Shown here: positions 1 to 12,100 of the stretch, one piece after another
How the letters are laid out: every line of letters starts with the position of its first letter
Position numbering within the stretch: position 1 is the first letter of the stretch
Source: Calendula officinalis
Lineage: Eukaryota > Streptophyta > Magnoliopsida > Asterales > Asteraceae
Assembly: GCA_963853835.1 (NCBI GenBank)
Contig: OY970823.1
Coordinates: 60,397,845 to 60,461,844 of the forward strand
Direction: 5' to 3'
Length of the DNA: 64,000 bases
Translations under genes and position numbers: made by a program
The notes under the pieces: generated by a model
The model's input: only the letters and a program-made list of their open reading frames with translations
Database searches by the model: none
Told to the model about the DNA's origin: nothing

Positions 1-736
1 CATATTCGTTGGTCATATTGGTTAGCTTCATCTTGTGTTGTAATTAGTTCTTACCAAAGAAACATATGAATGTGTTGTAAGCTTATATTTATTACATTAT
101 ATTGTTTAATAAAAAATGTTTTGATGTTTTCTAACAATCACAAGTAGTTAGCTTGATCTTAAGGAAAGCTGCATGTGATTTTGACGATATGTTAAACATA
201 CAAAGCAGAAAAGTAATGTGTATTATAAATGAATCTTGATGTGTAATAAGAAGTGACAATGTTTTATTGAAAACGCTGTTGATTAAAGAATCGATTAAAC
301 AAGACTGAACCCCCACTACTCTGCATGCTCTAATTACAATGAGATCCCAATGTTATGATTAATGACTATACAAAGTATATAGATAATGTTTTACATACAA
401 AGGCCATTAAACTATGTATTTAAAAGTGTTTTTGTTTTCATATATTTATAAAGATAGCAGGGCATCTGCACAATGTAGCAGAGGGCATTAGCGGCAGCGG
501 ATAACCTGTAATTATGTTTTGCGGTGATGATAGTGATGATTGTAAGTGGTAGTGCACTATTGGTGTGTAGTGATGGTGGGCGGTGGTGGTATTGATTGTA
601 GTGATGGTGGTTATTGGTGGGTGAATGGGTGATGATGGTGGATGAGGATAGTGAGTAATGATTATAGTAGTGGTGTAGTCAATAAAATAATATTATTATT
701 TTTATTAATAAAGATAATATGGTACATATATAATTA
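1..736. other. Intergenic, no gene seen
   Basis: AT-rich spacer. Positions about 520-672 are a low-complexity GTG/GAT-rich stretch (imperfect GGTGGT and GATGAT runs). No open frame with recognisable similarity. Confidence 0.6.
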
Positions 737-1367
737 CTAGCTACAAAACCCGCCCGATGGGCGGGTATGCTGTAAATTTTAGTATGTAGAAAAATGTCCA
801 AAAACTTTATATATTTCTAAATGACATAATAATCGATAGATGTGATGATGATTTTGTACAAAAAAACGGTAAATGAAGAAATGTTACACGGGCATTTTAT
901 TAAATGAAGAATCCAGCTTTTTATGCCGTAATCCGTAATATCTGAAGTCTGGTTCCGTTGCACAATCCAGCTTTTTATGCCGTAATCATAGAATGCCGGT
1001 TTTATGGAAATTATATTGAGTCGTGTATCACTTCTGAATAAAATACGATTGAGTCGCTGATTGATCTTTTAAATATTTATTTGTTTCCTTGTATGTAGGA
1101 TATTTTAAATAGTTATTTATTTGTTTCCTTGTATGTAGGAAGCCGTATATGGAGCATATGAATGTAGACTGTAAGCCGTACCAGATTCGTTTGCCGTATA
1201 TGGAGCGTATGAATGTAGACCGTAAGCTGTACCAGATTCGTTTGTATTAGTGCAAATGACGTGGACCAATCAGGGAATTCCAAGTGGCATTATGGACGAA
1301 TAGGAATGCTTGGAATTGCCATGGTGTCAAACCCTTTTCAAATTTAGGCCTCATATATAGGGTAGGA
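737..1367 (-). mobile_element. Non-autonomous Helitron, copy 1 (inverted)
   Basis: Read on the minus strand, the element begins TCCTACCCTATATATGAGG and ends with a GC-rich hairpin (CCCGCCC..GGGCGGG) followed about 10 nt later by CTAG, lying between host A and T. TC at the 5' end, hairpin plus CTRR at the 3' end and A/T insertion are the Helitron hallmarks. A second copy with the same ends lies at 52164-52691 in the opposite orientation. The inside holds short tandem repeats (a GCCGTATATGGAGC-containing unit near 1141-1245, and AATCCAGCTTTTTATGCCG twice near 911 and 964) and no coding capacity. Confidence 0.85.
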
Positions 1368-1375
1368 TAATTAAG

Positions 1376-2621
1376 AGTAAATTACACGGAAGGTCCCTGT
1401 GGTTTGTCCCTTATTACATGCACAGTCCCTGAACTTCATTTATTACACTGGAAGTCCCTTGTGTATTCACTTTGTTGCACACGACGTCCCTCGGCCTAAC
1501 GTCTGTCAACTTTAAACGTTAAATAGGTCATGTGCAAGGCACATGATGGGCATAATTGTCATTTCCAAACCACTTTTCACCCCTTTCATTGTTCTTCTTC
1601 CCCAATCTCCCAAACCCTTTCCTCTACAGACATCTCAGACCCGAACCACTAGAAATCAAAAATTTCCTAATGAAGCCTACATTGATATTTGAGTCAAATA
1701 TATTATTTTATCTTGAGGAACACGAGGAATCTGCTAAACAAATTCATTTTATACGAAACAACAAACGATTGTAAAACAAGGCGGATGATTGTATATTGCA
1801 TTGCTAATTAGAAGCAGAGAACACGAATGACATTATACAATTAAGCATATAAGCAATATAGATATGTATAAAAAGTGGTGTCTGCACCAACCGTCATCCA
1901 AGGAATCATCCCAACTTTTGAGCTTTTTAAACAATTCTTCATTCGAAACCACAAAATCGAGGTCGTTAAAACTTCCAAGAACCTCAGAGTAATCAAGTTT
2001 CGGACTCTGTACATCAAACCAAACTCGTAGGAGACTGGGGGGCGGAAGATCTAGAACATGAATTGTAGAGCCTCGGGAAGCGTATCAGAGCTGTATCGGA
2101 GCATCATCTCCTAAGATTTAGTTATTGATTTCAAGCTTCGATTATGATGTCGGAGCTGAATCAGATCGAACCTATGTGGATTTTTGCACTGATTTATGGT
2201 AGAGGATATATAGCAGTCACAGAGATAGATATCAAGACAGATGGGGGAGAAGGGTATGGTGGTGGTGGCTATGGTGGTCACCGGCAGAAGATGTCTATAC
2301 CGGAGAAGATGGATGGTGTCTCTTTCGCTCATGGTTGTCTCTCTCTTTTTGGTCATGCAGATTTAATTTAGGGTTTGAAGAAGGGTTGGAGGTTGGGGAA
2401 GAAGAACAAAGAAAATTGGAGAAAGATGATAAATGACAATTATGCCCATCATGTGCCTTGCACATGACCCATTTAACGCTTAAAGTTGACAGACGTTAGG
2501 CCGAGGGACGTCAGGTGCAACAAAGTGAATACACTAGGGACTTTCGGTGTAATAAACGAAGTACAGGGACTGTGCGTGTAATAAGTGGTAAACCACAGGG
2601 ACCTTCCGTGTAATTTACTCT
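1376..2621. mobile_element. MULE-type element with ~185-bp terminal inverted repeats
   Basis: The left end (1376-1560) and right end (about 2433-2621) are long, near-perfect inverted repeats starting AGTAAATTACACGGAAGGTC. The 9-bp sequence ATAATTAAG flanks both sides (1367-1375 and 2622-2630), as expected of Mutator-like elements. It sits directly beside the 5' end of the Helitron. The inside encodes no transposase. On the minus strand about 1875-2055 there is an open stretch including VWFDVQSPKLDYSEVLGSFN and DLDFVVSNEELFKKL that looks like captured host coding sequence (Pack-MULE style), possibly an auxilin/J-domain-like protein, but the source is unproven. Confidence 0.8.
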
Positions 2622-2635
2622 ATAATTAAGATAAA

Positions 2636-2800
2636 CTCCCTCCGTCTTATTGTCCACTACAAAAAACACACAGTTTAAAAAAAATATTGATTATATAATG
2701 TCACCAATCAAATTTTCTCTTTCTTACTTAAATATTTTTTGATTGGTTGAAATTTAAGAAAGACAGTTTTTGTGGGACAAATTAAAATAATATACTAGAT
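2636..2800. mobile_element. Stowaway-like MITE remnant
   Basis: Begins CTCCCTCCGTCTTATTGTCC, the common plant Stowaway-type terminus, and its far end (about 2768-2795) is partly inverted relative to the start (TTTTTGTGGGACAAATT). Boundaries are approximate. Confidence 0.5.
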
Positions 2801-3210
2801 AATAAAAATGGGATTGAAGTATCATAATATCTCAGTTGGATTAAAACCATATGTTTATAACATAACATGAACGCCATATAGTTTAAAATAAGACTTATTG
2901 TTTTTAAACGAATCCCGAAATAGCTGCGACTTACAAATTCCAAATATTTACTCGTGTTAGATTTTGTGTAACGAAAAGAGACTGACTATACAAACTGCCA
3001 AACTCCTCCTTGTCATATCCACCCCTGACTTCTTATTTTACTCTCACTTGCATCATTTTCCGGCGAGACTTCAAACCAAAAGGTATGTAAACCCTAATCG
3101 GAATTCTCATTCAATTTAATTTCTTCAAACATGTGTGTTGAAATTATCAAATTAATGACATCAATTTTGGTGTGGATTTCGCTAGGGCTTGAAATTGATT
3201 GTAAATTGTG

Positions 3211-4265
3211 ATGGCAACTGCAATAGATGCTGCCGGAGAACCGGTTCCGACATCAGCGGTGCTGATGTCGGCGTCAAAACACATCGCCGGTAGATGCAGA
3301 GGAGAAAATATTGCTTTCCTAAAATGCAAAAAGGACGATCCTAACCCTGAGAAATGCCTCGATAAAGGCAATCAAGTCACCCGTTGCGTTTTCTCCTTGT
3401 AAGTTTACATTTTTCGCTTATTTGACTGCTAAAGTGCAATTGGATTGCACTGAGTCTTTGCTTTGATTCCAGTTAGATACATCTAAGCAAATGAATTTTA
3501 CATTCACTAATTGCTGAACATACATGATGTGTAAAGCTGTTACGATATCAGGTTTTGATTAATAAAGGATCAAATGTTCAATTTTATAAACTAAATTTAG
3601 TTGAATCCAGGTCACATTTAAAAATTAAATTATAAAGCTTGTTCCTTTTTCCATAAATTTGTGACAATTGAACTCTGCCTCCTATAATTTGTTGTTCCTC
3701 GCATTGATAAATTTGGGATGTTTTGTTAACTTTCTTATCAATTTCCACTATAATGATTTAGTACTAATTATATGAAAATATGGCTTGCAGAGTTTACAGC
3801 TAAAACCTTTTGATTCTGGTTTTGCTTTTGCAATAATGCTTATTTTAGCAATTAAATATGTATATTTTCAGCTGTCTTACCTCTGAAGATGTAATTGACT
3901 CTAAGTTCATACATGGATTAGTCTCTATTTCTCTACTAAAGTTTTGATGACATGGATTAGTGTATCCGGTCATTGTAAGTCAATTAAAGTCCTACATTTG
4001 AGATAATGAGACGACCTTAAGCATTCTAGATAGCTAACAGAAATAGTTACAAATTTGCCCTTTGAAGAGAAAAAGCTATGTGAAATCCTAATTTTGAGAC
4101 ATTAAATTAAATCATGTAATATGAATTTGCAGGCTAAAAGATCTTCATAAAAAATGCACAAAGGAGATGGATGCTTATGCTGGTTGTATGTACCACAATA
4201 CCGACGAATTTGAATTATGTCGCAAAGAGCAAAAAGAGTTTGAGAAAGCTTGTCCTTTAAATTGA
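3211..4265 (+). CDS. NDUFA8: NADH dehydrogenase (ubiquinone) 1 alpha subcomplex subunit 8-like
   Basis: Accessory subunit of mitochondrial complex I, in the intermembrane-space-facing part of the membrane arm. Two coding exons, 3211-3398 and 4133-4265 (GTAAGT donor, GCAG acceptor), encode 106 residues. The CHCH-type cysteine pattern is complete: C29/C39, C49/C59 and C71/C81 are CX9C pairs and C92/C103 is CX10C, which fits import and oxidation through the MIA40 route rather than by a cleaved presequence. The length matches plant homologues (about 106 aa). The ATG at 3211 is chosen because it begins the conserved N-terminus; the GTG three bases before it is not a likely plant start. An upstream AAACCAAAAGGTATGT at about 3076 may be a 5'UTR exon end. 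The identification is firm; regulation is not visible. Confidence 0.93.
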
Positions 4266-4734
4266 TGGACAAACTCCAACTGCCCCTAATAAAATTCCTC
4301 TCAGTTTCCAGTGACAGCAAGAGGTGTTATTTCCATGTAATGTTTTCTCCGATTGAGATTTTAGTTGGAAAAGTTATTGGTTCCGTTAATTTGCATCGTT
4401 TTGGTTATAATAAGATATCATTTTTCTTGAACATTTTGTGGATCATTGCTGTATGGAGTAAACTGCTACAGTTTAAATGTTTGTTACGTTGTTTGGCCAA
4501 CGTTTACTGTTAAATTGGTTATCTGTATTATTTCATGGTTTTCGTTTCTTCCTCTTGATACATCATCATCTGTTCATTTTCCTCTCGGCGAGATTTCTAT
4601 TGGACTCTTGTTTTTCGATTGTAGCTGATAGTTAAAAGCACATCAACTACGTTATGTGTTTTTTTTTTAATTTCGTAAAATAATAATCAAGTTTTGAAAG
4701 TGTTCTATTTCAATCATTGAAATTTTATTTTCAG

Positions 4735-4925
4735 TTTATAATAATAACCAAGTTTAAGTGTTTGAACAAATGAAAGTTACCTTCTATTATAGGTTACCAT
4801 GTCAAGAGCTTTTCTTGAGGTTGATAGGGCATGTGATGCTTTTGAGAATAAGATGATCGGATAACCTATAATAGAAGGTAAAATTCAAAATAATTGAAAT
4901 ACTTTTGAAACTGGGTTATTATTAT
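4735..4925. mobile_element. Small fold-back element carrying a transposase-like scrap
   Basis: An inverted repeat: ACCTTCTATTATAGGTTA at about 4780 is mirrored by TAACCTATAATAGAAGGT at about 4862, with weaker outer pairing (ATAATAACC..GGTTATTATTAT). The spacer holds a 21-codon open stretch from 4799 (MSRAFLEVDRACDAFENKMI) that resembles the SRAF..CD..EN segment of plant MULE transposases. Family assignment is tentative. Confidence 0.5.
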
Positions 4926-5589
4926 TGAGTGAAATCAAAGTTCAGTTGACCTATATTAAACACTTTTAAATCTTAATTACTATTTTATCAAATTAATCCT
5001 TTTTTAGTAACGCTTCAAACCGGCAAACTATTAAAGTTACAATATACTCGGCGGTTATCCGTTTTGCAAACTACAACCTTTTTTATAGTTCGTTTTGATA
5101 ATTTCAAACTTTAGTATGCCTTTATGATTAAATTTTACCACCCATATCTGGTAATTAAAATAACTTTTTGGTGGTCCTGTGATTTTTTTCACATTTTTTA
5201 CGTTTATAATTATCAAAATAAGCTAGGTAAAAACTTTTAATTACCAAAATCAATTTAATATTTTATTATACCAAAACGTACCATCATCTAGTATACATTG
5301 CTTTTTTTTTTTTTCACATTTTGCCTTTAGTTAAAAAGAATTTATAACTACACCACAATTGTTTTTATAACTAATAGTATAGTGAAGGAAATAATTTATG
5401 TATCGAGTTAAATGGATCATGTCTCTATCCAGTATTTGGGCCTAGCACGCTGAATACTAGAAATCAAGTTTTGGGCTCAGCCCAAACAATTAACATGATC
5501 GAAATAAGGTTTTGTTTCCATGAATCAGTTCCTCCATTCTGAGCTCTCATTTTCAAGCACAGGTTCATCGGAAAAAAAGGGTTTTAGAG

Positions 5590-8243
5590 ATGCAGCGATT
5601 GAAATCATTATCACTAGTGAGACGTTCATTGCAATGGCGGTCTCACAATTGCTACTCCGCCATTTCTGCTCAACGCGATAATTACACTCAACAGAATCAT
5701 TTCCAAGAGGAGGTCTGTATCTCTTAATCCTATTGCGATCTCAACCTTTTTCAAATTCCAAAATCTGCTGTAAAGTTTCAGCTTTAAATGTTTGATTTCT
5801 GTAATCAAATTAGGTTTTAGTTGAAGGAAGAGCTTCTTCTAGGGCTGCGATACTCAATAGACCATCTCAACTCAATGCTATTACTACCTCTATGGTTTCA
5901 CCCTCTTTCCCTTTCCTTTTCCTTGAGATTTAGCTCAAATTGTATCTCTTGTACTTTAATTAGGGCAAATTACATAAAATAGCCACTTGCTTACACAAAT
6001 ATTTTTCCTATAAAAGTATGTTATTTTGTAATGTTGTTGAATTATTATATGTAGGCTGGTAGGTTACAGAGACTTTATGAGTCATGGGAGGACAACTCGC
6101 AGATTGGATTTGTGACAATGAAGGTAGTTTAGTGGTTATATGAATATTTTCACTCTTTTTTGTTAGGGTTTATATGTGTATCTCTATATGTCACTTGAAG
6201 GGTAGTGGTAGGGCATTTTCTTCTGGTGCAGATATGGTAGCTATCTATCGTTTGCTTCTAGAAGGTGATCGATCACCTTTTTTTTAATCTTGTTTTATCT
6301 TTTTAACTGTATATGTGTGTTACTGATTTTTTTGATATTGCTGTTTGACATATATACAGGCAAAGATGCAGAGTGCAAAGAATTGTTCAGGACATTATAT
6401 CATTTTATATACCTATTAGGAACATATTTGAAACCAAATGTAATTTTTCTGTAGATTAACATACTCTTTCACACTGCATTTGAAGTATGGTGGTTGACCA
6501 TTGACTTTTGACCATTTAATAGTTGTCTATATTGGATGGTATCACCATGGGTGGTGGTGCAGGCATTGCAGTTCCTGGAATGTTCCGTATTGCAACTGAC
6601 AAAACTGTATGCACTTTCATCAGTCTTTAATTACATTTTTTGACTCACGTAACCTTGAACTCTCAGTTTGAATTTTTTATAATATTTTGATTTATGTTTT
6701 TTCTTTCCATTTAGCTATTTCTTAATATGTTTAAATTTACTATGTGTAGGTTTTTGCAACTCCTGAAGTTCAAATGGGATTCCATCCAGATGCAGGGGCT
6801 TCATTTTATCTTTCTCGTCTGCCTGGTTATTTAGGTAACTTTTGAAAATTTATACATTTTTAGCTTTAATATATATTTTTACTTTTTATAATATGTATAA
6901 TTGTTATCATCTATTGTTATTGTAGGTGAATTCTTGGCTTTAACTGGAGAAAAACTTAATGGTGCTGAACTGGTTGCATGTGGCCTTGCTACACACTATT
7001 CGCTAAATGCAGTATGTACCTCAATTATTGCCAATTTAACCATTAAAATATCGCGGGTCAAATCAAAAAGTCAACTAAAACTGACCCGTATTAACTGTAA
7101 TGTTATGTACAGAAACTTGGTTGGATTGAAGAACGCCTTGGACAATTGATGACAGATGATCCTTCTGTAATATCAGATTCTCTTGCTCAATATGGTGATC
7201 TTGTTTATGTCGACAAAAACAGTATTCTTCACAAGTAATATTTTTCTTCACAATAAAGAAAAATGCAAACATCAAATATTATTTATTTATTTATTTATAG
7301 TCTATACTAACTATGAGCATATAAATTGGTTGGTGTTTCAGGATTGACAGAATAGACAAATACTTTTGCCATGATACGGTTGAGGAAATTGTGGATGCTT
7401 TAGTAAGTCTCCTCTTTCTATCTTTTATTACTGTAAATGGGTAGAAATTTCCACTTAAATTGATTATAATTGAACATGTATTATTATAGCTTATAATCCG
7501 TCTGTAAAAATGTTTAATTTTGACTTGTACCATGATTATGCAGACAGAAGGAGAGTCTGTTGATGAACTGTGTTCGAGTGCCCTAAAGAAACTGAAGGAA
7601 GCCTCCCCATTGAGCTTGAAGATCACTTTGCAATCTGTGAGTTCACTTTATTCAACAAAAAAAAAAAAATTATAAAAAAAGGTAAATTACTAATTTGATG
7701 GTGGTGAAATGCAACAGATAAGGGAAGGTAGATTCCAACCACTTGATCAATGTTTGGCTCGTGAATATCGTACATCTTTGCATTGTATCTCCAAACAGGT
7801 TTCTGGAGACTTTTTTGAGGTAGGACACGAATCTATATCTATATCTATATTACCTCATGAAATAAACTTATACATACATATGTGCATGTATTCATCCCTT
7901 TTGTAGGGTATTCGAGCAACACTAGTTGACAAGGACTTTGCTCCGAAGGTACCACCTCTTTTTTCTCTTTAACACTACTAGATACACGTGGAAATTTGAC
8001 CCCTTTTTTTGGAATTTTTTTTCCTTCATAATTTTGACCCCATTTACTTAGGAAATGGTTTGATTTTAGGAATTTGAGATAATTGAGCTTAGGTTTTAAA
8101 ATGCTTATGTTTTTGTTTGGCAGTGGGATAGTCCAAGTTTGAAAGCAGTAAGCAAGGACATGGTTGACTGCTATTTTGCACCACTTCCTACTTCTGAGCT
8201 TGAACTAAACTTACCAACAGCTTTGAGAGAACCTTTCATGTGA
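5590..8243 (+). CDS. 3-hydroxyisobutyryl-CoA hydrolase-like protein, mitochondrial
   Basis: Enoyl-CoA hydratase/isomerase-superfamily hydrolase, expected to cleave 3-hydroxyisobutyryl-CoA or a related acyl-CoA in valine breakdown. Fourteen exons: 5590-5712, 5814-5894, 6055-6123, 6201-6264, 6360-6439, 6523-6606, 6750-6834, 6926-7011, 7113-7234, 7342-7402, 7544-7636, 7718-7819, 7907-7948, 8124-8243; 403 aa, every phase consistent. Residues 1-40 are rich in Arg/Ser with few acidic residues, like a mitochondrial presequence, and there is no C-terminal peroxisomal SKL-type signal. Family motifs: GSGRAFSSGAD (92-102) and DGITMGGGAG (144-153), which form the acyl-CoA/oxyanion site, PE at 172-173 and FHPDAG (178-183), then the C-terminal ECH_2 region. 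It belongs with the longer plant mitochondrial CHY paralogues rather than peroxisomal CHY1; the exact substrate is unproven. Confidence 0.9.
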
Positions 8244-9198
8244 ACACTTTCTACTTTTTTCATTCCTCATAAAAAGACCAACATTTTTCATCTTGCCAAA
8301 AATTGTCACCCTTGCAATTTGTTAGTTATATTGGCTTGTGCCTCTTTTACATCTTTAAAAGAAATGTAATTTAGATGTTATACAGTTAGTTATTTATAGT
8401 TGTGTGGTGATATTGTCCAAGGAAAATGCTATTTGTGTTTCTTTAACATCACATCTAGAGATTAATGAATGCATGTATCATCAAAGATTTAGCGCGCTAA
8501 AGTGTAGCACTAAAATCAGCGGTCGGATTTGAATTGAAATGATGGCTTTGAGGTTACGAGTTTAATCCTTCCCCTAGACAACCATTTACCAACCACAGTT
8601 AGGTAGCAAATATCACAAACCAACTAAGAGGGTCCGTTATAAGAAATTTATTAATTTATCAATAAAATTAATATTAATTTAAAGTGTTATTAAGTAATTA
8701 TAGTGTACATACTACATACCATAGAAAAGAAAAGAAAAACAAAACAAATTAGTCTACCTATTAGAGTTATGCTACAGTGAACCTTAAGATTCAACGTAAA
8801 TTATTATTGTGTTCATATGCATTGAAAACCAATAATATAATAACTTCTGAATACAGTAAATGTAAACAAGAGTTTTTATGAATTATTATGATTTTCTTAG
8901 AACCGAATACCATAAGGGGATCTCTCAAAAAATTATTATTTTATCTCCTTTCATAAACTTTTTTTTGCAATTGCATGCAACAACAAAGTAACCATAAAAA
9001 TATATTACAAAACTTTTAACACATAAATCTTACAATTTTCGTGACAGGCCAAGTACGTAAATACCTAAGATATCATACAATGAGAAAACGTAAATATGCA
9101 AACGTAAAAGCATGAAACTTACAACAAAAATAATAATTAATTACTAACGTAGTAGAAACAACTATACTTGTTGCAGCAGTAAACATAAGATAAAAACA
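8244..9198. other. Convergent 3' intergenic spacer
   Basis: AT-rich spacer between two converging genes (the hydrolase-like gene on plus, MED15A on minus); it must hold both 3'UTRs. About 8485-8640 has a B-box-like GAGTTTAATCC and could be an old SINE. No ORF of note. Confidence 0.5.
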
Positions 9199-12100
9199 TT
9201 ATGCAGCACTTAAGCAGTTGTCCCAGGTACCATATTTAGAGCTGAAGGTACCACCACCAGTTTGCTGAGCATATTCAGATATAACAGCACGTGCACAAAC
9301 ATCCCAAGTTTTTGCAATTTCTTTAAGTGACATTGGTTGTGAAAGGCTTCTAAGACAAATACTGAACCTTGATTTCGTCTTTACTGAAAGATCCTCAAAC
9401 TCTTTGCTGTAATACAACCATGTTTAGTTTTAGCACCAAATGACTAAAATACCCTTCACCATGTAGAATAAAAGGTCAAACAAATTGGTACTTCTAGCTT
9501 TAAAAGTTTCTCATCAAGAAAGATATTTCATAAATTTTACTGGCTAACTATAACTTATAAATGAATCATTTTTTACTTTTTATTTTCTTCTTCTTAGGTA
9601 TGTAAAAAGTAAAGAACAACAAATCACAAGCTTTAAAAATCAGAGTTAATTAATTATAATTAAAATAAATTCATCACCTGACTTCAGCAGGGAACTTATC
9701 CAACAGTATTGGCGAACAATTGGGATAATTTGCAGGAACAAGCAATCGCAACGGTTGAATAGGTGACTGCACATCATTTAAAAAATATATAAGTCTACAA
9801 TAAACATTAAAAAAAAACTATACCATATAAACCAACATAAAAAATATATAAAAAAAAGCACCATTTGGGCAGAAGCATATTGTGACTTCAAATTTGGACC
9901 AAGAGCAACAGCACTAAATGAACATTTAACCACGGTTCCATCACCACCTTCTGAAGTTGCACCTGGATCAGCATCTTCCTCACTAATATCCACCACAGTA
10001 TCAATAAGTCCTCGATTTATTTCCTTTATTTCTTCCAAAAGAGCATGATTACTCTGGAAAAAAACATTAAAACAGTTTATATAATTAAAAAAAATAGTAA
10101 TTGTTGGAAAAAGATGTAGGACTACCTGGATTCTAGGCCTTTTGATAGCAGAAGAAGCAGTTGAATCCAGCTCAGAATTCTCAGCAGCAACATTTAACTG
10201 TTTAAAACTGTCATTTACACTACCAGCAGAGGAAACAACATTTAATGGCATTGCACTTGTGAACCGTTTCATCTTCCTCACACCATCTTGATTTACAAAG
10301 TTTCTTGCTTGAAGTCGACATTTTGTCATTGCAACTAAATCTTCACCAACTGCAGCCCGAGACCCGTTTCCTGGTGCTGATCCTGCAATTCTGTCAATCA
10401 TGCTCACTACTGAACCAATGTCACCAACTGATGCACTTAATGATTTTGCTGAAATTGATTTTACCTTTTAAAAAATGAAATTATCAGATGTTAGTTATAT
10501 AGAATGATACAAGCTTTTAAAATTGGGATAATTGCTTTTATATCCTTGTAAAATTCATAAATTATTTCTATATCCTTCTCAAATTCATAAATTATCTCTA
10601 TATCCTTCTAAACTTTATAATTACTTTCATATCCATCCAAACCTTTAAAACTCTTTTTTATGTCCAAAAACCTATTTTATTATTTATTAAAGATTTAAAT
10701 CGTAATAATATCAATAATACAGGTAAATAAACATGATTTCTAATGCATAATCAACAAATATATAGCATATTTGTTTGATAATTATTGATATTTTAATGAT
10801 TTAATAAAAATTAAAATAAGTTTTTGGACATAAAAGAGAGTTTTAAAGATTTAGAAGGATATGGAGGCAATTATAAAATTTAGAAGGATATAGAGAAAAT
10901 TTATGAACTTTACAAGGATATAAAATAATTTATGAGTTTTACAAGAATATAAAAGCAATTATCCCTTTAAAATTTACAAACTAACCGCTTTAAGTAACCG
11001 TTCTAGAGGCTGTTCTGTAACACTAGATTTCCCAGATCCAATATTGGACACAACACCATTTCCATCTGGACTAGTGAATTCTGCAAGTAAAGGTGAAGCA
11101 GAGATGCCAGGTGTCCCAATAGCAAGAGATTGATTATTAGGTAAAACTGCACCAGATTGTTGTTGGTTATTTCCAACATTAGATAATGATGAAGCACCAT
11201 TATTATTATTATTATTTATTCTATTTTCAAATTCTCCAGGAATTGGTGATGCAGAAGGAGTTGAAGGAGATGGTACAGTGAATGGTGAATTTGCAGATTT
11301 GAACATGTTTGACTGGTCAATTTGAGGCGATGCATGTTGTGACATTTGTGGAGATGCTGCTGATAAAAGTTGAGGTGAAAATGGAGCACCTAATAAATCA
11401 AAATCAAAATGGAATAATATTATTAGATTCAATGGTTAAAAAGATAATCTTCAATCTTGATAAATAATTAAACTAATCTAGATAAATATTAACTAGAGTA
11501 AATTACATAAATCGTCCTTGTATTTGTACGAAAATTACGAATTTTGTCCCTCAACTTCTTTTAAACTAAAAGTTTGTTGATGTTACAAATTTCAAAATTT
11601 TGGGACCATTGATGTTACAAGTTCCAAGATTAAGGACTATATGTGTAATAAAAAAAAGTTGAGGGATGAAATCAATAATTTCATACAAACCACAGGGACG
11701 ATTTATGTAAATAGTACCTGATTTCAGTTGTTGGTGATAAGCTGAACGTTGTGCTTGTGCTGCTGCATGATGTTGAAAACCACCTGGCTTGACTCCCATT
11801 TGTTGTTGTCTAAGTTTTATGTCATTACCATCGTTTACTTGATGAATTTGATTTAACTGGTTTCCTTGCAACTGTTGCCCACTTTGTTGTTGTTTTGTTT
11901 GTTGGTGAAATTGTTGTTGTGGTTGTTGTTGTTGTTGTTGCTGTTGTTGAATTAAAAGTTGTTGTTTATGTAAAAACTGTTGTTGCATTTGCCGTTGTTG
12001 AAATTGCTTCAATTGCTGGTTTTGAAGTAACTGTTCCTGTTGTTTTATATGTTGATGTTGAAGCATGTTTGAATTCGGTTGCATTGACATTGGATTTATA

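Noticed and set aside
1556..1774. 72-aa ORF within the first MULE
   Set aside because: Starts in the terminal inverted repeat, no family features; the host-like fragment is on the other strand.
7291..7626. 111-aa minus-strand ORF
   Set aside because: Shadow over exons 10-11 of the hydrolase-like gene, whose plus-strand exons are phase-consistent.
9778..10407. 209-aa minus ORF as a complete protein
   Set aside because: It reads through MED15A introns; only the parts inside exons 9 and 10 are coding.
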